Assembly (NCBI GenBank): GCA_905235635.1
Contig: CAJOMC010000010.1
Coordinates: 1 to 41,156, forward strand
DNA length: 41,156 bases
From: an uncultured Bacilli bacterium
GTDB taxonomy: Bacteria; Bacillota_I; Bacilli_A; Izemoplasmatales; UBA1188
Direction of reading: 5' to 3'
Numbering within the stretch: the first letter of the stretch is position 1; each line of letters begins with the position of its first letter. Under the pieces are notes generated by a model. That model saw only the letters and a list, made by a program, of their open reading frames with translations. It searched no databases and was not told the origin of the DNA. Of the stretch, positions 1 through 8,050 are shown piece after piece. The position numbers were made by a program, and so were the translations under genes.

Positions 1-303
1 ATCAACTTGTTGTGTTTTAACACCATCAATTTTAACTTTTTGGTGTATAACTATCTTTTGTATAAATTCCCGAACAATTTCAGCTGATAATTCATTTATC
101 TCAGTGTATTTCTTAACTAGATTAATTAGGTAAGATGCATTGAGATATTTTTCTTTTTCAGTTGCGATAAATTCATTTAATTCTTTAATTTTAGTTTCTA
201 GACTTTTTTGTTCAGTTTCATATTTTAAAAATAATTTGTTGAATCGCTCTTCATTAAATAAGCCTTCTAATTTATCTTCATATAATTGTTGGATACGAAG
301 ACT
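1..303 (-). pseudogene. Large serine recombinase, C-terminal fragment
   Basis: Reading the - strand from 303 down to base 1 gives one open frame of about 100 codons that runs off the window. It contains LYEDKLEGLFNEERF, then a Glu/Lys-rich coiled coil, then LVKKYTEINELSAEIVREF and QKIVIHQKVKID. This is the spacing and wording of the coiled-coil/zinc-domain part of large serine recombinases of the TnpX/Tn4451 kind (family knowledge). No start codon fits. An in-frame TAA lies at 306-304, and the resolvase catalytic domain with its nucleophilic Ser, which should lie to the right, is absent. The piece is therefore a remnant, or one side of an assembly breakpoint. Its own C-terminus lies outside the window, so that end cannot be judged. 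Confidence 0.75.
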
Positions 304-527
304 TTAAATATGTAACATACTATTTTAAAGGTGAAATAGTTGATTTAAAAGAGATGAAACCTACTACTATAGAAATAGAGAATGGATTAAAACCAAAGTG
401 GGTAAACACTAAAGAAGCGCTGGGTATATTTAGTAAATATAATGAATACGCCAAAACTTTTGAAGTAAAGCGTGGTCTATATTTACGTGAATTAAAAGCA
501 TTAAAAGAATTAATAATTCAAAAATGA
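291..527 (+). pseudogene. Nudix-like hydrolase, C-terminal fragment
   Basis: A + strand frame beginning around base 291 reads GYEDFKYVTYYFKGEIVDL and later PKWVNTKEALGIF, ending RELKALKELIIQK with TGA at 525-527. The pattern (Gly-Tyr-Glu-Asp after a presumed Nudix box, then a beta strand, a conserved Pro-x-Trp segment and a C-terminal helix) resembles the end of Nudix hydrolases. The diagnostic Nudix box (GX5EX7REUXEEXGU) would lie upstream and is replaced by recombinase sequence on the other strand. No start codon or ribosome site was found. The family call is moderate; the gene being a 5'-truncated remnant is clear. Confidence 0.5.
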
Positions 528-560
528 ATTTTTAGGAAAATATATTTTACGAAAATCAAT

Positions 561-589
561 TTGCGTTAAATAACAGGTTGTGCTATAAT
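561..589 (+). promoter_or_regulatory. Sigma-A type promoter for the ATPase gene
   Basis: TTGCGT at 561-566 and TATAAT at 584-589 are separated by 17 bases. A strong AAGGAGG ribosome site follows at 600-606, six bases before the ATG at 613. The gene therefore has its own promoter and does not depend on the truncated genes upstream. Confidence 0.75.
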
Positions 590-612
590 TATCTTGAATA
601 AGGAGGTTTGAC

Positions 613-1992
613 ATGTTTTTAGGCAGATGTAACGAATTAAAGGAGATAAAAGAAGGGCTTAAAACTGATAGATTTGAATCGTTTTTTATCTATGGCAGAA
701 GAAGAGTTGGGAAAACTGAACTAATAAATGAAGCTATCAAAAATACCGATAAACTAGTTGTTTCGTTCGAATGCATTAAATCTTCTATTGAAGCCAATCT
801 TATACTTTTTACAAATAAATTAAAAAATATATTCAATGATAATTATCTCCATTTTAACGACTTTGGAGACCTATTTGAATATGTTTTTCTTAAGTCATTG
901 AAGGAAGAAATAATATTTATCATAGATGAGTTTTCTTTTCTTTTGGATGGAGATTTTTCTATCGAATCGTTGCTTGCATCTACAATAGATAAATACAAGA
1001 GCGATTCAAATATCAAATTATTTATTTCGGGTAGTTATGTATCTTTAATGAAACAAATGGTTGAATATGAGTCCCATTCATATGGCAGGTTTACACACAT
1101 TCTTCTTATAAGACCTTTTAATTACTATGAATCGTCCCTATTTTATCCTAACTATTCAGATGAAGATAAAATGATGATATATTCTGTTTTAGGCGGTATT
1201 CCTTTCTTTAACTCATTAATAGATACAAGCAAAGGAGCACTAGATAATATCATTGATCTAGTTATCAAGAAAGACAGTATTTTAGAACACGAAATTAACG
1301 AAATGATTCTATTAGAAACAAGTAAAACGAGCAATATGAATCATATCATAACTTTAATTTCAAAGGGCATAAAAAAATATAAAGATATCACCGAAAGTTT
1401 ATCTCAAATAGGCTCTACAAAACCCGACTATCTACTTAAAAAACTAATTGATATGGATATTGTTAAGAAAGTATTCCCTATTAACGATGAAAACAACAAA
1501 AAAAGGATTATGTACTTATTTAATGATAATCTTTTACATTTTTACTATAGATATATTTTCTATACACCATATCAAGAATTTAGAGCTAATCCAAAATTCT
1601 ATTTTGATAATTTTATTAAAGAAAGTTTTTATAACGAATACTTGCCTAAAAAGTTTGAGTCTATATCAAGAGAATTTTTAATTAGAAAAAACTTAAATAA
1701 TGAAATTAACCCGGTTATTCTCAAAATAGGCAACTATTCTTATGATGATTCAAAGAACAAAATCAATAGAGAGTTTGATGTAGTTACTCTTGATAAAAAT
1801 GGTTACATTTCATATGAATGTAAGTATACCAGTTCGCCAGTTGATAATAGAGTAATCAAAGAGGAAATTGATCAAACGAAAAACCTAAATATTAATTTTT
1901 ATAAGTTAGGGTTTATCTCTAAGAGCGGTTTTACAAACGACGTTGATAAAAAGAAATATAATTGCTACACGTTAAGTGATTTCTATAAATAA
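613..1992 (+). CDS. ATP-binding protein of the archaeal-ATPase/DUF234 type
   Basis: The 459-residue protein opens with FLGRCNELKEI and a Walker A motif YGRRRVGKTE around residues 27-36. A Walker B-like hydrophobic strand ending in IIDEFSFLL lies near residue 100, and a sensor-like FISGSYVSLM near residue 140. The C-terminal third (EFDVVTLDKNGYISYECKY, about 385-405) carries an Asp and a Glu-x-Lys arranged like a restriction-endonuclease fold. This matches the DUF234 C-terminal domain usually joined to these STAND-like ATPases (family knowledge). The biological role of the family is not established; suggestions include mobile-element or stress-related functions. It sits beside recombinase debris, which fits an accessory gene. 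It is very AT-rich and has its own promoter and ribosome site. Confident for the ATPase fold, none for a specific function. Confidence 0.8.
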   Translation: MFLGRCNELKEIKEGLKTDRFESFFIYGRRRVGKTELINEAIKNTDKLVVSFECIKSSIEANLILFTNKLKNIFNDNYLHFNDFGDLFEYVFLKSLKEEIIFIIDEFSFLLDGDFSIESLLASTIDKYKSDSNIKLFISGSYVSLMKQMVEYESHSYGRFTHILLIRPFNYYESSLFYPNYSDEDKMMIYSVLGGIPFFNSLIDTSKGALDNIIDLVIKKDSILEHEINEMILLETSKTSNMNHIITLISKGIKKYKDITESLSQIGSTKPDYLLKKLIDMDIVKKVFPINDENNKKRIMYLFNDNLLHFYYRYIFYTPYQEFRANPKFYFDNFIKESFYNEYLPKKFESISREFLIRKNLNNEINPVILKIGNYSYDDSKNKINREFDVVTLDKNGYISYECKYTSSPVDNRVIKEEIDQTKNLNINFYKLGFISKSGFTNDVDKKKYNCYTLSDFYK

Positions 1993-2088
1993 TCATATAA
2001 GTGTAAAATATAGTCATTTTAGCATATCATTGATTAGAAAATATGATAAAATACAAGAGTAATAAAACATATTCAAGGAGGATAAATA

Positions 2089-3072
2089 ATGCCTTTAGTT
2101 AATTCTAAAGAAATAATGAAAAAAGCTTATAAGGGTGGTTACGCTATTGGTGCATTCAATGTGAACAACATGGAAATAGTCCAAGCTATAACTGAAGCTG
2201 CTGGTGAACTCAAATCCCCAGTTATCCTACAAGTATCAAAAGGTGCAAGAGCATATGCTAATTCTAAATACCTAAAACATATGGTAGAAGCAGCATGTGA
2301 GAACTATCCTGATATTCCAATTGTACTTCATTTAGATCATGGTGATTCATTTGAATTATGTAAAGCCTGTATCGATGATGGCTTTACATCAGTAATGATT
2401 GACTATTCTGGTCATCCATATGAAGAAAATGTAGAAGTAACAAAGAAAGTATGTGACTACGCTCATGATGTTAAAGCGCGTGGACGTTATATCACTGTTG
2501 AAGCTGAACTTGGTACACTCGCAGGTGTTGAAGATGAAGTTCAAGTTGAATTTGGTAAATCAAGCTATACTGATCCAGAACAAGTTCAAGATTTCGTAAA
2601 TCGTACAGGTGTAGACTCACTCGCAATCGCAATTGGTACATCTCACGGTGCCTATAAATTTAAGGCAGAACAATGTGAAAGAAATAAAGATGGTATCTTA
2701 GTACCACCTCCACTTAGATTTGATATTTTAAAAGAAGTAGAAGAAAGATTACCTGGATTCCCAATCGTTCTACATGGTTCATCATCAGTTCCACAAGAAT
2801 ACGTTAAAATAATTAACGAACACGGTGGAAAGATGCCAGATGCAATAGGTATTCCAGAAGATCAATTAAGAGAAGCATCTAAGTTGGCAGTATGTAAGAT
2901 TAATATCGACTCAGACTTACGTCTCGGTATGACTGCTGCTGTAAGAAAGCATTTTGATGAACATCCTGATCATTTTGATCCTCGTCAATATTTAGGCGAT
3001 GGTAGAAAGTATGTTAAAGATGTTGTTAAACATAAAATACTTGAAGTATTAGGCAGCGAAAACCAGGCTTAA
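2089..3072 (+). CDS. fba: Fructose-1,6-bisphosphate aldolase, class II
   Basis: Cleaves fructose 1,6-bisphosphate to dihydroxyacetone phosphate and glyceraldehyde 3-phosphate in cytosolic glycolysis, and reverses this in gluconeogenesis. The 327-residue protein has the class II zinc-enzyme signatures: LHLDHGDSF (His84 a likely metal ligand), VMIDYSGHPYEENV, VEAELGTLAGVED, AIGTSHGAYK and IVLHGSSSVP, then NIDSDLR near the C-terminus. Length fits the longer class II group. The start is fixed by AAGGAGG at 2075-2081, seven bases before the ATG. It stands alone between the ATPase gene and an intrinsic terminator, so it is probably monocistronic. Codon use is less extreme than in the flanking genes, as expected for a highly expressed core enzyme. 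Confidence 0.95.
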   Translation: MPLVNSKEIMKKAYKGGYAIGAFNVNNMEIVQAITEAAGELKSPVILQVSKGARAYANSKYLKHMVEAACENYPDIPIVLHLDHGDSFELCKACIDDGFTSVMIDYSGHPYEENVEVTKKVCDYAHDVKARGRYITVEAELGTLAGVEDEVQVEFGKSSYTDPEQVQDFVNRTGVDSLAIAIGTSHGAYKFKAEQCERNKDGILVPPPLRFDILKEVEERLPGFPIVLHGSSSVPQEYVKIINEHGGKMPDAIGIPEDQLREASKLAVCKINIDSDLRLGMTAAVRKHFDEHPDHFDPRQYLGDGRKYVKDVVKHKILEVLGSENQA

Positions 3073-3089
3073 TATCTAAGAATTACATA

Positions 3090-3125
3090 AAGGACTTTAA
3101 TCTTAAAGGTTAAAGTCCTTTTTGC
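3090..3125 (+). terminator. Intrinsic terminator after fba
   Basis: AAGGACTTTAA at 3090-3100 pairs with TTAAAGTCCTT at 3110-3120 and is followed by a T run. It lies 18 bases after the aldolase stop. Confidence 0.9.
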
Positions 3126-3192
3126 TTCATTTAATCTATAGGCAAAATGTGGTATTATTTATATAGATTAATCAAAAATATTGAGGTATAAA

Positions 3193-3897
3193 ATGATAGG
3201 TTGTTTAGTTATTATTGCTGTAGCGATACCACTTATAGTATGGTACGTTATTTCAAAATGCAAAAAATATGATTTAAAAGAGCTATTTTTAAAGACTAGT
3301 ATATCTTTATTATTTGTAGTTCTTGCGGTAGTCGCAACACTTGTATCAGGTAAATTTACTCTTTTAAATGGGTTAGTTATACTTGGACTTGTTTTTGGAC
3401 TTGTAGGTGATATATTACTTGATTTAAAGTATGTAGATATCGAAAGAACAAAAGGATATAGTTATGGCGGATTTATAGTATTTGGAATAGGCCATATTTT
3501 ATTTATAACTGCGCTTATTGCAACATACTATCAAAAGGGTGGAATCTGGTTTATTGTTCTACCAATATTAGTCGCAATCGCACTTGCGTTTGTGACTATA
3601 CTAATGGAAAAGCCACTAAAACTTAAATATGGTGAATATAAACTAATCTCATTCCTCTATGCAATATGCTTATTTGGTACATGTGCATTTAGTTTATTCC
3701 TTGCGATACAAAATAACTTTAGTATTGTATCGCTAAATCTATTCTTAATAGGTGCACTACTATTTGCCGCATCTGATTTAGTATTATCAGGTACATTCTT
3801 CGGTGAAGGAAAAGAGCGCCCAATTGATTTTGCGTTAAACTACGCAACATATTATGGCGCACAGTTCCTAATCGCATTCCTTCTATTATTAGCGTAA
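3193..3897 (+). CDS. YhhN/TMEM86-family integral membrane protein (lysoplasmalogenase-like)
   Basis: A polytopic membrane protein of 234 residues with about eight hydrophobic segments. It has the family's conserved acidic motifs inside the membrane: LVFGLVGDILLDL (about 75-87), FGIGHILFITAL (about 100) and LLFAASDLVLS near the end. Members include lysoplasmalogenases that split the vinyl-ether bond of lysoplasmalogens, but many bacterial members are untested, so the substrate is open. The start is placed at the ATG 3193 rather than at the upstream TTG 3181: TTGAGG at 3181-3186 is a good ribosome site exactly six bases before that ATG. A possible extended -10 (TGG then TATTAT) ends at 3158. 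Confidence 0.75.
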   Translation: MIGCLVIIAVAIPLIVWYVISKCKKYDLKELFLKTSISLLFVVLAVVATLVSGKFTLLNGLVILGLVFGLVGDILLDLKYVDIERTKGYSYGGFIVFGIGHILFITALIATYYQKGGIWFIVLPILVAIALAFVTILMEKPLKLKYGEYKLISFLYAICLFGTCAFSLFLAIQNNFSIVSLNLFLIGALLFAASDLVLSGTFFGEGKERPIDFALNYATYYGAQFLIAFLLLLA

Positions 3898-3916
3898 TAC
3901 TAATAAATAATAGTTA

Positions 3917-3946
3917 TGTCGTACCACGTTGTACGGCATTTCTTTT
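3917..3946 (+). terminator. Intrinsic terminator after the YhhN-family gene
   Basis: TGTCGTAC at 3917-3924 pairs with GTACGGCA at 3931-3938 (one G-T pair) and is followed by TTTCTTTT. Confidence 0.8.
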
Positions 3947-3968
3947 ATAAAGAAAACCTAAAAAACAC

Positions 3969-3997
3969 TTGAAAATATGGTATAAATCCCATAAAAT
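3969..3997 (+). promoter_or_regulatory. Promoter of the DUF4160/DUF2442 pair
   Basis: TTGAAA at 3969-3974 and TAAAAT at 3992-3997 with a 17-base spacer. The start codon at 4016 is preceded by GGAGAAGG. The gap from -10 to ATG is only 18 bases. Confidence 0.65.
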
Positions 3998-4015
3998 ATA
4001 TGTTGGAGAAGGAAA

Positions 4016-4270
4016 ATGCCAACTATAAGTATATTTTATGGAATTATAATCATGATGTATTTAAAAGGAAAAAAACACAATCCACCACACGTTCACGCCT
4101 TTTATGGTGAAAAAGCAGCAACCTTTTTTATTTCAAATGGTGAGATAATGGATGGTGATTTTCCAAACAGAGGGAAAACCTTGGTTAAAGAGTTTATTAC
4201 AAAATATAAAAATGAATTACTAGATATGTGGAATAATGGCACATATAGGAAGTTAGATGGGATAGAATAA
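4016..4270 (+). CDS. DUF4160 protein (possible toxin-antitoxin partner)
   Basis: An 84-residue protein starting MPTISIFYGIIIMMYLKG, followed by the family signature NPPHVHAFYGE, an EIMDGDFP turn and a C-terminal helix FITKYKNELLDMWNNG. DUF4160 proteins are small, often lie directly upstream of DUF2442 genes, and are listed among candidate type II toxin-antitoxin systems; I know of no settled biochemistry. Here the downstream gene starts two bases after the stop, so the two are surely co-transcribed from the promoter at 3969. The conserved Pro-Pro-His-x-His cluster could be catalytic or metal-binding, which is inference only. Confidence 0.75.
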   Translation: MPTISIFYGIIIMMYLKGKKHNPPHVHAFYGEKAATFFISNGEIMDGDFPNRGKTLVKEFITKYKNELLDMWNNGTYRKLDGIE

Positions 4271-4271
4271 A

Positions 4272-4733
4272 ATGTTTATACAAGCTATAAGTGTTAAATT
4301 TTTAGAAGATGTTAAACTTGAAGTAACTTATCAAGATGGAAAGATTATTAGATACGATATGTCTAATATGTTTTCAAAATATCCTCAATTAAAAGAATTA
4401 AAAAATAACAGAGAATTGTTTTTAAGCGGTCATCTTGATATCGGAGGTTATGGAATCATTTGGAATGATGAACTAGACTTTGATGCGATGACTATTTATG
4501 AGGAAGGAGAAATAGTTGAAGAAATTAAAACAACAATTAACCAACAAATTGGTATTCTTATCCTTAAAACTAGAGAAGAACTAGGAATAACTCAGGTTAA
4601 ACTCTCAAAACTGACTCATATTGATCAAGGTGATATATCAAAGATAGAAAAGGGTCTCGGAAACCCTACGATAGGTAAAATTAAAAAAATATTTGAGGCT
4701 TTAGGCAAAGATATTTCTATTCAAATTTTATAG
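4272..4733 (+). CDS. DUF2442 domain fused to an XRE-type helix-turn-helix
   Basis: A 153-residue two-domain protein. Residues 1-80 are a DUF2442 fold (KFLEDVKLEVTYQDGKI, YPQLKELKNNRELF, GGYGIIWNDELDFDA). Residues about 95-150 are an HTH_3 DNA-binding domain (LKTREELGITQVKLSKL, then DQGDISKIEKGLGNPTIGKI). Such proteins normally follow a DUF4160 gene, as here, and the HTH makes autoregulation of the pair likely, as an antitoxin would do. It uses the same promoter as its neighbour. No separate ribosome site is obvious, and the close junction suggests translational coupling. The toxin-antitoxin role is inferred from organisation, not shown. Confidence 0.8.
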   Translation: MFIQAISVKFLEDVKLEVTYQDGKIIRYDMSNMFSKYPQLKELKNNRELFLSGHLDIGGYGIIWNDELDFDAMTIYEEGEIVEEIKTTINQQIGILILKTREELGITQVKLSKLTHIDQGDISKIEKGLGNPTIGKIKKIFEALGKDISIQIL

Positions 4734-4800
4734 ACAATCTTATTAGATTGCCTCATTAATATTAATAATTCGAAATATTATTGAAAATATATAGTCAAGG

Positions 4801-4846
4801 AAAATAACTATAATTAATGTCGATAGGGCAAAAATATAGTTATTTT
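4801..4846. repeat. Inverted repeat between the DUF2442-HTH and rtcB genes
   Basis: AAAATAACTATA at 4801-4812 is the exact reverse complement of TATAGTTATTTT at 4835-4846, with 22 bases between. The 3' arm ends in a T run, so it may serve as a weak AT-only terminator. Its lack of G-C pairs makes an operator or a chance AT repeat also possible. Confidence 0.5.
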
Positions 4847-4916
4847 ATGCTTTATTAATAATGAGAGAACGTTTATAGCCTGTGATATTGTATAATATCA
4901 ATTGAGGGAGCATTTC

Positions 4917-6128
4917 ATGAAAGACCTAAAGATTTTTGCGCAAACAATAGACGCAAAAGCAGAAAAACAAATCAATGATTTACTAGATTTAGATGCTTTT
5001 AAGGATTCTAAAGTGAGAATAATGCCTGATGTGCACGCCGGAAAAGGCTGTGTCATCGGTTTCACAGGTAATCTTAAAGAAAAAGCTATCCCAAACATAG
5101 TCGGTGTTGATATTGGCTGTGGTATTTTTTGTGCTAATTTAGGCAAAATAGATATAGATTTTAAAAAGCTAGACGATTTTATCACCAATAATATCCCAAG
5201 CGGATTAAACGTTTATAATGAACCTGTGGTTGATTTTGATATTACTGGATTACTCTGTTTTAATGAATTAAAACACCATAAGAGAATTATTAGTTCAATA
5301 GGAACACTAGGTGGTGGTAACCACTTCATTGAAATAGATAAAGACGATGATGGCAATAAGTATTTGATAATTCATTCTGGTTCAAGAAATCTTGGAACCC
5401 AGGTTGCAACATACTATCAAGATTTAGCGGATCGGTTATGTAATCATGATTTAACTGGATATATAGAAAAAAGAACTGAGGTAATCACAACTTATAAACA
5501 GCTCGGAAGAGAAAAGGAAATTGAGTCCACTCTTACTAAATTAAGAAAAGAATTCGAAGAAAGCAAAAATGTTATTCCATATGAATTTGCCTACCTCACA
5601 GGTAACTATAGAGATAGTTATCTCCATGACATGAAAATATGCCAAGAGTTTGCGGTAAAAAATAGATATACTATGGCTAAAAGAATAGCCGAGTATATGG
5701 GTTTTAATCTGACCGATTATTTCGAATCGGTTCATAACTATATTTCTTTTGAAGATAATATAGTTAGAAAAGGTGCCATATCCGCTAAAGCAAATGAAAG
5801 AGTAATTATTCCAATCAACATGAGAGATGGATGTATTCTTGGGGTAGGAAAAGAAAGTGAAGAATGGAATAATTCCGCACCTCATGGCGCTGGAAGAATT
5901 ATGTCTAGAGCCCAAGCATTTAAAGAAATCCAAATCGATGAATATAAGAAGTCTATGGAAGGTATATATACATCATCGGTTGTGGAAGAGACAAAAGATG
6001 AAGCACCTTTTGTATATAAACCTATAGATGAAATACTAAATAATATAAAGGATACAGTTTCAATAACTAAGATAATTAAACCTATTTATAACTTTAAAGC
6101 AAAAGAGGAGGTTCCCTGGAGAGATTAA
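4917..6128 (+). CDS. rtcB: RtcB-family RNA-splicing ligase
   Basis: RtcB joins RNA ends with 2',3'-cyclic phosphate or 3'-phosphate to 5'-hydroxyl ends, using GTP and manganese in the cytosol. The 403-residue protein shows the family motifs in order: MPDVHAGKGCVIG (about 37-49), NIVGVDIGCG with the metal-binding Asp and Cys (about 61-70), TLGGGNHFIEID, HSGSRNLG, ESVHNYISFE, VGKESEEWNNSAPHGAGRIM. In the last of these, His323 of HGAGR is the position that is guanylylated in characterised RtcB proteins (family knowledge). Start chosen at the ATG 4917 because GAGGGAG at 4904-4910 sits six bases before it; a frame-extending TTG at 4902 overlaps that site. No archease partner gene is in the window. 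A TATAAT at 4891-4896 is the likely -10. Confidence 0.9.
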   Translation: MKDLKIFAQTIDAKAEKQINDLLDLDAFKDSKVRIMPDVHAGKGCVIGFTGNLKEKAIPNIVGVDIGCGIFCANLGKIDIDFKKLDDFITNNIPSGLNVYNEPVVDFDITGLLCFNELKHHKRIISSIGTLGGGNHFIEIDKDDDGNKYLIIHSGSRNLGTQVATYYQDLADRLCNHDLTGYIEKRTEVITTYKQLGREKEIESTLTKLRKEFEESKNVIPYEFAYLTGNYRDSYLHDMKICQEFAVKNRYTMAKRIAEYMGFNLTDYFESVHNYISFEDNIVRKGAISAKANERVIIPINMRDGCILGVGKESEEWNNSAPHGAGRIMSRAQAFKEIQIDEYKKSMEGIYTSSVVEETKDEAPFVYKPIDEILNNIKDTVSITKIIKPIYNFKAKEEVPWRD

Positions 6129-6233
6129 TCAAATTATATGGTTTAAAGTTTTTTATATTAGATAAAGTTTGAAATATACAAGAACCATATATTTGATATT
6201 ATTAAACAATATAGATAATAAGGAGGCACTTAA

Positions 6234-6797
6234 ATGAAAAAAACGTATAGAACTATTGTTTCTATTATACTAATGCTAGTACTACTAGTATCCTTATCTT
6301 CGTGTATAGGTAATGTTACCCCATTTGGGTATACTACTTTTAAAACGAAAGATAATCAGGTCGCATACTATGATTCTAGTATGTATGGCACTCATATTTA
6401 TATCTTTGAAAATGAGTCAATGATGCCAAATGGTAATGACGAAAAATATATAGATAATGGTGCTCTTTATAGATTAGATTGTGAATCAAGTTCAATCATC
6501 ACAATAGGTTTTAAAAGAATCCTCGGTGTAGAAGTTCTTGACTCAACTAGGGCAACTTTAGTTGAAATGGATAAATGGTACTATATAGAAGTATCAATAC
6601 AGAAAGATAGTAGCGTATATTCATCTAATAAATCTATTTATCTAAATGGTGTTAAATTAGAAAAAAATAATAAAAATGATCTAATATCTGATGGGGAATA
6701 TGTTATTATTTATCATTTTGAAGATTGTGGACTAATGCGTTCAAATAAAAATGGAAAAATTGATAGTAGTATTATAAATGTAATCGAATATAAATAA
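6234..6797 (+). CDS. Predicted lipoprotein of unknown function
   Basis: The 187-residue protein begins with a Lys/Arg-rich n-region, a hydrophobic stretch from residue 8 to 21, and a lipobox LSSC with Cys24 as the expected lipidation site. It should therefore be exported and anchored to the outer face of the membrane. The mature part is Asp/Asn/Ser-rich, predicted mostly beta, with no motif I recognise. AAGGAGG lies seven bases before the ATG. It lies 31 bases upstream of the alcohol dehydrogenase gene, so co-transcription is possible, but no functional link is evident. Confidence 0.7.
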   Translation: MKKTYRTIVSIILMLVLLVSLSSCIGNVTPFGYTTFKTKDNQVAYYDSSMYGTHIYIFENESMMPNGNDEKYIDNGALYRLDCESSSIITIGFKRILGVEVLDSTRATLVEMDKWYYIEVSIQKDSSVYSSNKSIYLNGVKLEKNNKNDLISDGEYVIIYHFEDCGLMRSNKNGKIDSSIINVIEYK

Positions 6798-6828
6798 TAA
6801 TTCATAATAAAAATAGTGAGGAGAAATT

Positions 6829-8040
6829 ATGCTTTGGACACTTAAAAAAATATGGTATAGGATTTATCAAAAAGTTTTAAAATTCGCATTGCGTTTTATG
6901 GATTGGCGTGAACCAACACTATTTGAAGGTGAAGGTGCTATCCATAAACTTCCAAAATTTATAAAAGATAAAGGTATAAATAAAGTACTTATTGTCACTG
7001 ATAAGGGGCTAATGGGACTTCATCTGCCTGATCCATTATTTGAAGATTTAAAAAAAGAGAAAATCGAATATGTAGTCTTTGACGATGTAAGACCTAATCC
7101 TACTATTCCAAATATTGAAGATGCAAGAAAGGTATATCTAGATAATAACTGCGAGGGTATTATCGCTTTTGGTGGTGGATCTCCAATGGACTGCGCTAAA
7201 GCTGCAGGCGCAAGAATAGTAAAGCCAAGACAATCTGTTAGGGCTATGAGAGGATACCTTAAGGTACACAAGAAATTACCACCATTCTTTGCGGTACCAA
7301 CTACCGCAGGAACTGGCTCAGAAGTGACTCTTGCTGCAGTGGTTACTGACCCAGAAACTCACGAAAAGAATGCGATTGCTGATATGTCACTTAGACCTAA
7401 ATATGCGGTACTTGACCCATCTCTCACAGTTGGTCTTCCACCATTTGTGACCGCTACTACAGGAATGGATGCGTTAACTCACGCAGTTGAATCATATATA
7501 GGTAAGAGTAATGTTAAATCTACTATTAGATATGCAGAAGAAGCCGTTAAACTAATTCACCCTAACTTAGAAAAAGTATATAAGAATGGTGGTGATATCC
7601 TCGCAAGAGAAAATATGCTTAAGGCATCATATCTTGCGGGTGCTGCATTTACTAGAGGATTTGTAGGATATGTTCACGCAATAGCGCATAATCTTGGTGG
7701 ATTATATAATACTCCTCATGGTCTTGCTAATGCGGTAATACTTCCATACGTACTTGAATGGTATGGTTCATCTGTTTATAAACCACTATCACGCCTCGCA
7801 GACCTTATTGGTATATCAAAGGAAGGTATGACTATAGAGGATAAGGCTAAAGCCTATATTAAGGAAATAAGAAGAATGAATAAAGCACTAGGAATTCCAC
7901 TTAAATTTGATTTTATCAAAGAAGAAGATATGGATACATTAGTTAAAAGGGCTTTAAAAGAAGGCAATCCTGGATATCCAGTTCCAAAGATTATGAATAA
8001 GAGTGAATGTGAGAACCTAATACGTTCATTTATGGCTTAA
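6829..8040 (+). CDS. Iron-containing alcohol dehydrogenase
   Basis: A 403-residue NAD(P)-dependent group III dehydrogenase. Seen in order: FGGGSPMDCAKA (nucleotide-binding loop, about 112-123), VPTTAGTGSEVT (about 157-168), TGMDALTHAVESYI and YVHAIAHNLGGLYNTPHGLANA. The last two hold the Asp and His ligands of the active-site metal in this family. A 30-residue basic/hydrophobic N-terminal extension (LWTLKKIWYRIYQKVLKFALRF) precedes the usual start of the fold and may be amphipathic. Substrate cannot be told; family members reduce aldehydes to alcohols in fermentative redox balancing. The next gene begins 10 bases after the stop, so the two form an operon. Confidence 0.9.
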   Translation: MLWTLKKIWYRIYQKVLKFALRFMDWREPTLFEGEGAIHKLPKFIKDKGINKVLIVTDKGLMGLHLPDPLFEDLKKEKIEYVVFDDVRPNPTIPNIEDARKVYLDNNCEGIIAFGGGSPMDCAKAAGARIVKPRQSVRAMRGYLKVHKKLPPFFAVPTTAGTGSEVTLAAVVTDPETHEKNAIADMSLRPKYAVLDPSLTVGLPPFVTATTGMDALTHAVESYIGKSNVKSTIRYAEEAVKLIHPNLEKVYKNGGDILARENMLKASYLAGAAFTRGFVGYVHAIAHNLGGLYNTPHGLANAVILPYVLEWYGSSVYKPLSRLADLIGISKEGMTIEDKAKAYIKEIRRMNKALGIPLKFDFIKEEDMDTLVKRALKEGNPGYPVPKIMNKSECENLIRSFMA

Positions 8041-8050
8041 AGGATCTATT

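Noticed and set aside
1152-1334. A 60-codon open frame on the - strand inside the ATPase gene, and similar antisense frames elsewhere.
   Set aside because: No ribosome site, no domain wording, and each lies wholly inside a well-supported gene; they are by-products of AT-rich coding.
3181-3192. TTG 3181 as the start of the YhhN-family gene, and TTG 4902 as the start of rtcB.
   Set aside because: In both cases the TTG is part of the ribosome-binding sequence of a properly spaced ATG a few codons downstream.
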